Shown here: piece after piece, positions 11,660 through 12,998 of the stretch
Layout: every line of letters starts with the position of its first letter
Numbering within the stretch: position 1 is the stretch's first letter
Source of the DNA: Candidatus Uhrbacteria bacterium
Lineage (GTDB): Bacteria; Patescibacteriota; Patescibacteriia; UBA9934
NCBI GenBank assembly: GCA_903891735.1
Contig: CAITFQ010000028.1
Coordinates: 1 to 12,998 of the forward strand
Reading direction: 5' to 3'
Length of the DNA: 12,998 nucleotides
Position numbers and translations under genes: made by a program
Notes under the pieces: generated by a model
Databases searched by the model: none
What the model saw: only the letters and a program-made list of their open reading frames with translations
Told to the model about the DNA's origin: nothing

Positions 11660-12998
11660 CTACACCTTCAGCGCGAGCAGCTTGCGCATAGCCGTCAACT
11701 GCTGCTCCGCCAACTGGTCGTCGGCCTCGTGACTGGCCAGCAAGACGGCTTGCTCAGCCTCCAGTCGCGCCAGCTCCTCGCGCTTGCCCCGCACCTCAGC
11801 CAGGGCGGAAGCTCGAGCCGTCGCCCGCACGGCCATCTCGTCCTCGTATTCAAGGATGACTGCCGGCAACAGACGATGGAAGTCGGCTTTACGGCTGACC
11901 GGCTGGGCGACAGGTGACGTTGACTCGACTACGGGTTCGTTCATGGCGACTTCCTCGGGGGTTGGAGTGACTGGAGCCGGGTCGGCCACAGGCGCCAACT
12001 CGGGTTCAGGTTCTGGTTCTGGTTCGTTGACTGGCTCATCCTCAACCGGCATCGCCAACACCTCGACCACTTCATCAACCACCAGGACTAGCGGCTCACT
12101 CGGCAGCGAGGGTTCGGATTGAGGTTCGACGAACTCAGGTTCAGCCTCTGGCTCAGGCACTGGCTCTGCGGCAACCACTTCCTCGACCAACGGGGTGGTC
12201 GGGGCCGGTGGCGCGCTTGGCAGCAACGCTCGGCAGCGCCGCGTCACATAAGCCAAATCATCAGCCAAACCGGCAAGCACCACCGCCAGCACCTCAGCCA
12301 ACTCAGACGGGGTCGCGTAGTGCAAGGTCACCTTGTTTTCGGCTTCGTCGACCTCAACCAACACCACCTCGCGGCGGTAGATCGACGGCGAACCACGGAG
12401 CGAAAACAGGTTGGTGAAGCCGTGGCCCATCAGGCCGTTGACGACCACCGCCGGGTACGGAGCGTTAGGCGAGGCCAACTTGACCAAGCGCTCCAGCGCC
12501 GAGGTCAAGATGAGACCAGCTGGCCAACCACGCTCCACCAAACCAGCCATCAACAGGCCGGCAGTTCGGTGCACCTCCGCCATCATTGGCGTGCCCTTCA
12601 CTTTGCGCATCGGCTCCTCAGCCACTCGTTCGAGCACCAGCGCCACCACCGGTGGCGGCGGCAGCGAAGGCTCGACCAGCTTGACCACCTTGACCGGTGG
12701 CGGCTTGGGCGGTTTGAGAGTTACCGTCGGCTTGGCAACTGGCCGCTTTACTACCGGCAGCTTGAGTGGCGTCGGCGGCGGTGGCGGAGGCTCAACCAGC
12801 TTCGCAGCTTCAACCGGTGGCAACTTGAGCACCGTCTCGAAAGACGGGGCCACAGCCACAGCTTCGTCGTCAACCACCAAACCAGCCACGTTGTTGGCCG
12901 CGTATTTGCGCGCGCTTTCGAGCAGCGGCAAATCCTGCACCAAAGCATTGATCAGCTTCGTCACCCGACGTTCGTCGAGTGGCTTCAGATCAACTGCC
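11660..12998 (-). CDS. Pro/Glu-rich protein of unknown function, 5'-partial at window edge
   Basis: The frame is open to the window end; a GTG at 12964 is possible, but codons before it (AVDLKPLDERR, then VTKLINAL) read like protein, so the true start is probably outside. Counting from that GTG there are 434 residues: a short helical start (1-40), a proline-rich linker (50-105) with PPPPPP, a globular segment (about 118-250, with TPMMAEVHRTAGLLMAGLVE and YPAVVVNGLMGHGF), an acidic Pro/Glu linker (255-350) with EPEPEPEPE, and a C-terminal alanine/glutamate helix likely to coil (375-434). No membrane helix is clear. No family is recognised; the layout suggests a scaffold or adaptor. It ends at two tandem hairpins. 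Confidence 0.72.
   Translation of the reverse strand, partial: AVDLKPLDERRVTKLINALVQDLPLLESARKYAANNVAGLVVDDEAVAVAPSFETVLKLPPVEAAKLVEPPPPPPTPLKLPVVKRPVAKPTVTLKPPKPPPVKVVKLVEPSLPPPPVVALVLERVAEEPMRKVKGTPMMAEVHRTAGLLMAGLVERGWPAGLILTSALERLVKLASPNAPYPAVVVNGLMGHGFTNLFSLRGSPSIYRREVVLVEVDEAENKVTLHYATPSELAEVLAVVLAGLADDLAYVTRRCRALLPSAPPAPTTPLVEEVVAAEPVPEPEAEPEFVEPQSEPSLPSEPLVLVVDEVVEVLAMPVEDEPVNEPEPEPEPELAPVADPAPVTPTPEEVAMNEPVVESTSPVAQPVSRKADFHRLLPAVILEYEDEMAVRATARASALAEVRGKREELARLEAEQAVLLASHEADDQLAEQQLTAMRKLLALKV

Overview
The window looks like a chromosomal piece of a Candidate Phyla Radiation (Patescibacteria) bacterium using the standard bacterial code: TGA, TAG and TAA all serve as stops. Reasons: small compact genes with 3-9 nt gaps or short overlaps; almost no Shine-Dalgarno sequences; a small three-helix membrane protein of a type I associate with these genomes; a short divergent MetK; several proline-rich or signal-anchored proteins of unknown function; and dispersed hairpin repeats between genes. 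The phylum-level call is inference from gene style, not from a marker phylogeny.

Layout. 1-183: a 160-bp hairpin repeat (family 1, copy A) directly behind ftsW. 184-2959 (minus): a tight four-gene unit, Nfu-type Fe-S scaffold > small membrane protein > mraY > ftsW, so the lipid I synthase and the SEDS glycosyltransferase of septal peptidoglycan synthesis are co-transcribed. 3035-3156: hairpin repeat family 2, copy 1. 3167-3439 (plus): rpmA (L27). 3451-3497: terminator shared with the convergent 3507-4184 (minus) cyclophilin-type lipoprotein. 4230-5347 (minus): two membrane-anchored or secreted proteins of unknown function. 5383-5505: family 2, copy 2, overlapping the metK stop codon. 5504-6541 (minus): divergent metK. 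6645-9210 (plus): an SOS-like group, lexA > arginine-rich 55-residue ORF > 81-residue DUF6504-like protein > dinB, with family 1 copies on both sides of dinB. 9498-11552 (minus): SIMPL-domain protein > eno. 11660-window end (minus): a proline- and glutamate-rich protein running off the window.

How it fits together. LexA has intact autocleavage residues, and a direct repeat GTTC-N7-GTTC lies inside its promoter spacer, so LexA autoregulation is a reasonable hypothesis; dinB (translesion polymerase) is the obvious candidate co-regulated gene, although no matching site is seen immediately upstream of it. Several genes (nfu, the 264-residue protein, metK, lexA) have a -10-like hexamer ending 6-8 nt before the ATG, suggesting leaderless mRNAs; the 92-residue protein is the one gene with a strong Shine-Dalgarno.

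The most unusual content is the two families of long imperfect hairpins. Family 1 copies each follow a stop codon in the gene's own orientation. Family 2 copies show compensatory stem changes, and one supplies part of the metK stop codon. These look like structured RNA elements or non-autonomous mobile hairpins, and I cannot name either family.
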